DNA from: an uncultured Pseudacidovorax sp.
GTDB lineage: Bacteria > Pseudomonadota > Gammaproteobacteria > Burkholderiales > Burkholderiaceae_C
NCBI RefSeq assembly: GCF_913773995.1
Contig: NZ_CAJYES010000166.1
Span: 1 to 35,488, forward strand
DNA: 35,488 bases
Direction: 5' to 3'
Shown: in pieces, positions 33,830 to 35,488 of the stretch
How positions within the stretch are numbered: the stretch's first letter is position 1
Layout: each line of letters opens with the position of its first letter
Program-made: the position numbers and the translations under genes
The notes under the pieces: model-generated
What the model was told of the DNA's origin: nothing
What the model saw: the letters and a program-made list of their open reading frames with translations, nothing else
The model's database searches: none

Positions 33830-35335
33830 ATGACTGTTGACGCTCTGCGCCTTGTCGGCATTCACAAGTCCTTCGATGGGTTCAAGGCCCTGACGGACGC
33901 GTCATTTGCTGCGCGCTGGGGTGAGGTGCATGCGCTGCTGGGGGAGAACGGCGCGGGCAAGTCCTCGCTGATGAACATCGCCGCCGGGCTGTATGCGCCC
34001 GAGCAGGGCGAGCTGCTGGTGGACGACAACCCGGTGCGGCTGGCAGGGCCGCGCGCGGCGGCGGCGCTGCACATCGGCATGGTGCACCAGCACTTCAAGC
34101 TGGTGCGGCCGTTCACGGTGGCCGAGAACATCCTGCTGGGGCATCCGCTCGCGCACGCCGAGGGCAGCCACCGGCGGCGCATGGTGCAGCTGGAGCAAGA
34201 GATCGCCGCACGGGCGGCCGAGCTGGGCTTCGCCATCGACCCGCGCGCGCGCGTGGAGCGCCTTTCCATCGCCGAGCAGCAGCGCGTGGAGATCCTCAAG
34301 GTGCTGCTGGCGGGCGCGCGCATCCTGATCCTGGACGAGCCCACGGCCGTGCTCACCGACCAGGAGGCCGAGCGCCTGCTGGCCACGGTGCATGCGCTGT
34401 CGCGCCAGGGCGCCGCGGTGGCGCTGGTGACGCACAAGATGGCCGACGTGAAGACCTGGGCCGACCGCGTGACGGTGATGCGCGGCGGCCGTACGGTGGC
34501 CACGGTGGACCCCAAGGCCACACCCATCGAAGAGCTGGTGCGCCTGACCGTCGGCCAGTCGGTCGCGGCCAGCACGGCGGCCACGGAGCCCGCGATGGGC
34601 GGCACGCCGCTGCTGACCGTCCGCGGCCTGCGCCTGCACGCCAACGGCCGGCAGGCTTTGGACGGCGTGGACCTGACCCTGCGCGCCGGCCAGATCTACG
34701 GCCTGGCCGGCGTCGGCGGCAATGGCCAGGGCGAACTGGCCGAGGCGCTGATGGGCATGGCCGAGGGGCTGGAAGGCACGATTGCGCTGGCAGGCGAAGG
34801 CGGGGCCGCGACTGGCCGCCTGCCGCATTTCGCCGCCATCCCGGCCGACCGCTACGGCCTCGCGCTCGCGGGCGGCCTGTCGGTGGTGGAGAACTTCGGC
34901 ATCGGCCAGGTGCAGGCCGGCCGCTACGGCCCCGCCTGGCGGCTGGACCGCGCCCGCATGGCCGCCGACGCCCGCGAGGCCGTGCAGGCCTTCGACGTGC
35001 AGGGCGTACGCCACCTGAACCAGAAGGCCGCGCTGCTGTCGGGCGGCAATGCGCAGAAGCTGGTGCTGGCGCGCGAGTTCGGCCGCGCGCCGCGCCTGGT
35101 GCTGGCCCACAGCCCCAGCCGCGGGCTGGACGTGCGCGCCGGTGCCGAGGTGCATGCGCGCCTGCGCGCCGCGCGCGATGCCGGCGCCGCAGTGCTGCTC
35201 ATCAGCGAGGACCTGGACGAGGTCCTCGCGCTGGCCGACCGCGTGGGCGTCATGGCCCGCGGACGCATCGTGGCCGAGTTCGATCAACCCGCCGACCGCC
35301 AAGCGGTCGGCCAAGCCATGGTGAACCATGACTGA
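33830..35335 (+). CDS. Nucleoside-type ABC transporter ATPase (two ABC domains, YufO/RbsA-like)
   Basis: 501 aa. First domain: Walker A GENGAGKS (38-45), signature LSIAEQQRVEI, Walker B ILILDEPTAVLT. Second domain: degenerate Walker A GVGGNGQGE without lysine, signature LSGGNAQKLVLARE, and LVLAHSPSRGLDVRA; this half is usually impaired in the family, so the deviation is expected. Start at ATG 33830 gives the normal N-terminus (LRLVGIHKSFDGFKAL). It overlaps the permease start by 8 bp. Powers import of the BMP ligand. Confidence 0.94.
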   Translation: MTVDALRLVGIHKSFDGFKALTDASFAARWGEVHALLGENGAGKSSLMNIAAGLYAPEQGELLVDDNPVRLAGPRAAAALHIGMVHQHFKLVRPFTVAENILLGHPLAHAEGSHRRRMVQLEQEIAARAAELGFAIDPRARVERLSIAEQQRVEILKVLLAGARILILDEPTAVLTDQEAERLLATVHALSRQGAAVALVTHKMADVKTWADRVTVMRGGRTVATVDPKATPIEELVRLTVGQSVAASTAATEPAMGGTPLLTVRGLRLHANGRQALDGVDLTLRAGQIYGLAGVGGNGQGELAEALMGMAEGLEGTIALAGEGGAATGRLPHFAAIPADRYGLALAGGLSVVENFGIGQVQAGRYGPAWRLDRARMAADAREAVQAFDVQGVRHLNQKAALLSGGNAQKLVLAREFGRAPRLVLAHSPSRGLDVRAGAEVHARLRAARDAGAAVLLISEDLDEVLALADRVGVMARGRIVAEFDQPADRQAVGQAMVNHD

Positions 35336-35488
35336 TGCCGCGCTCGGCGCCACCGCCGCGGAAGCACGCGCGAAGCACGTGCCCCTCTTCGCGCGCCGCT
35401 ACACGCTGGAGTTGCGCCAGCAGATGGGCCTGCCCCGGCAGGCGCTGATCCTCGCGCTGGCGGTGGTCGTCGGGCTGGCCATCTCGGC
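35328..35488 (+). CDS. ABC transporter permease, N-terminal part (window edge)
   Basis: First 53 codons: a hydrophilic N-terminus (MTDAALGATAAEARAKHVP), an ARRYTLELRQQ segment, then the start of a transmembrane helix (ALILALAVVVGLAIS). Position directly after the double ATPase and the short amphipathic lead fit the YufP-type permease of BMP importers. Translationally coupled by an 8-bp overlap. The rest, and presumably a second permease (YufQ type), lie beyond the window. Confidence 0.8.
   Translation, partial: MTDAALGATAAEARAKHVPLFARRYTLELRQQMGLPRQALILALAVVVGLAIS

Noticed and set aside
34680..34760. Loss of the Walker A lysine in the second ABC domain as a defect
   Set aside because: Degenerate second Walker A motifs are normal in this ATPase class.

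Overview
The window is a GC-rich chromosomal segment of a betaproteobacterium, most likely Burkholderiales (Comamonadaceae-like). The evidence is the gene families, the yggS/pilT-pilU and rsmI/yraN/diaA/yraP-type neighbourhoods, and the small GC-rich hairpin repeats between genes. It carries no phage, transposase or CRISPR array. Most of it is ordinary housekeeping and metabolic sequence. The unusual part is the last 9 kb.

Layout. 1-5.8 kb: a minus-strand operon of an acyl-CoA ligase and a truncated biotin carboxylase, a divergent TetR regulator, an orphan branched-chain-type binding protein, and an arginase. 5.9-9.1 kb: a lone receiver-domain protein, a DUF2242-type lipoprotein, glutamate dehydrogenase and YggS. 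9.2-12.5 kb: pilT, pilU and a beta-hydroxyacid dehydrogenase. 12.7-15.6 kb: the envelope/replication cluster BON lipoprotein, DiaA-like SIS protein and YraN, with rsmI diverging from it. 16.1-23.1 kb: tRNA-Arg(CCG), an AcrR-type repressor whose reading frame runs into that tRNA, and a complete RND tripartite efflux operon. 23.2-26.2 kb: a membrane-anchored cytochrome c5, then a minus-strand run of a conserved hypothetical, a YheT hydrolase and an NTF2-like protein.

26.2-35.5 kb is a pyrimidine-utilisation region. rutA-B-C-D-F encode uracil ring opening by the Rut pathway. They lie behind a near-consensus RutR box and face a convergent rutR. rutE and rutG are absent. Beyond rutR, a second RutR-like box precedes an operon encoding a 2-oxoglutarate/Fe(II) oxygenase of the isopenicillin-N-synthase type, a VOC-fold protein, and a BMP-type (nucleoside/nucleobase) ABC importer: binding protein, double ATPase and the start of a permease. 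My main hypothesis is that this second operon belongs to the RutR regulon. The ABC importer would replace the RutG permease, and the oxygenase (plus VOC protein) would feed a modified pyrimidine such as thymine into the pathway. The layout and sites are seen in the sequence; the function is inference.

Regulatory and structural signals include an AcrR-type operator between acrR and acrA, an operator-like palindrome over the start of the first TetR gene, a 13-bp inverted repeat abutting a perfect TATAAT before the cytochrome gene, strong terminators after tRNA-Arg and the cytochrome gene, and a dispersed hairpin repeat that splits two operons.
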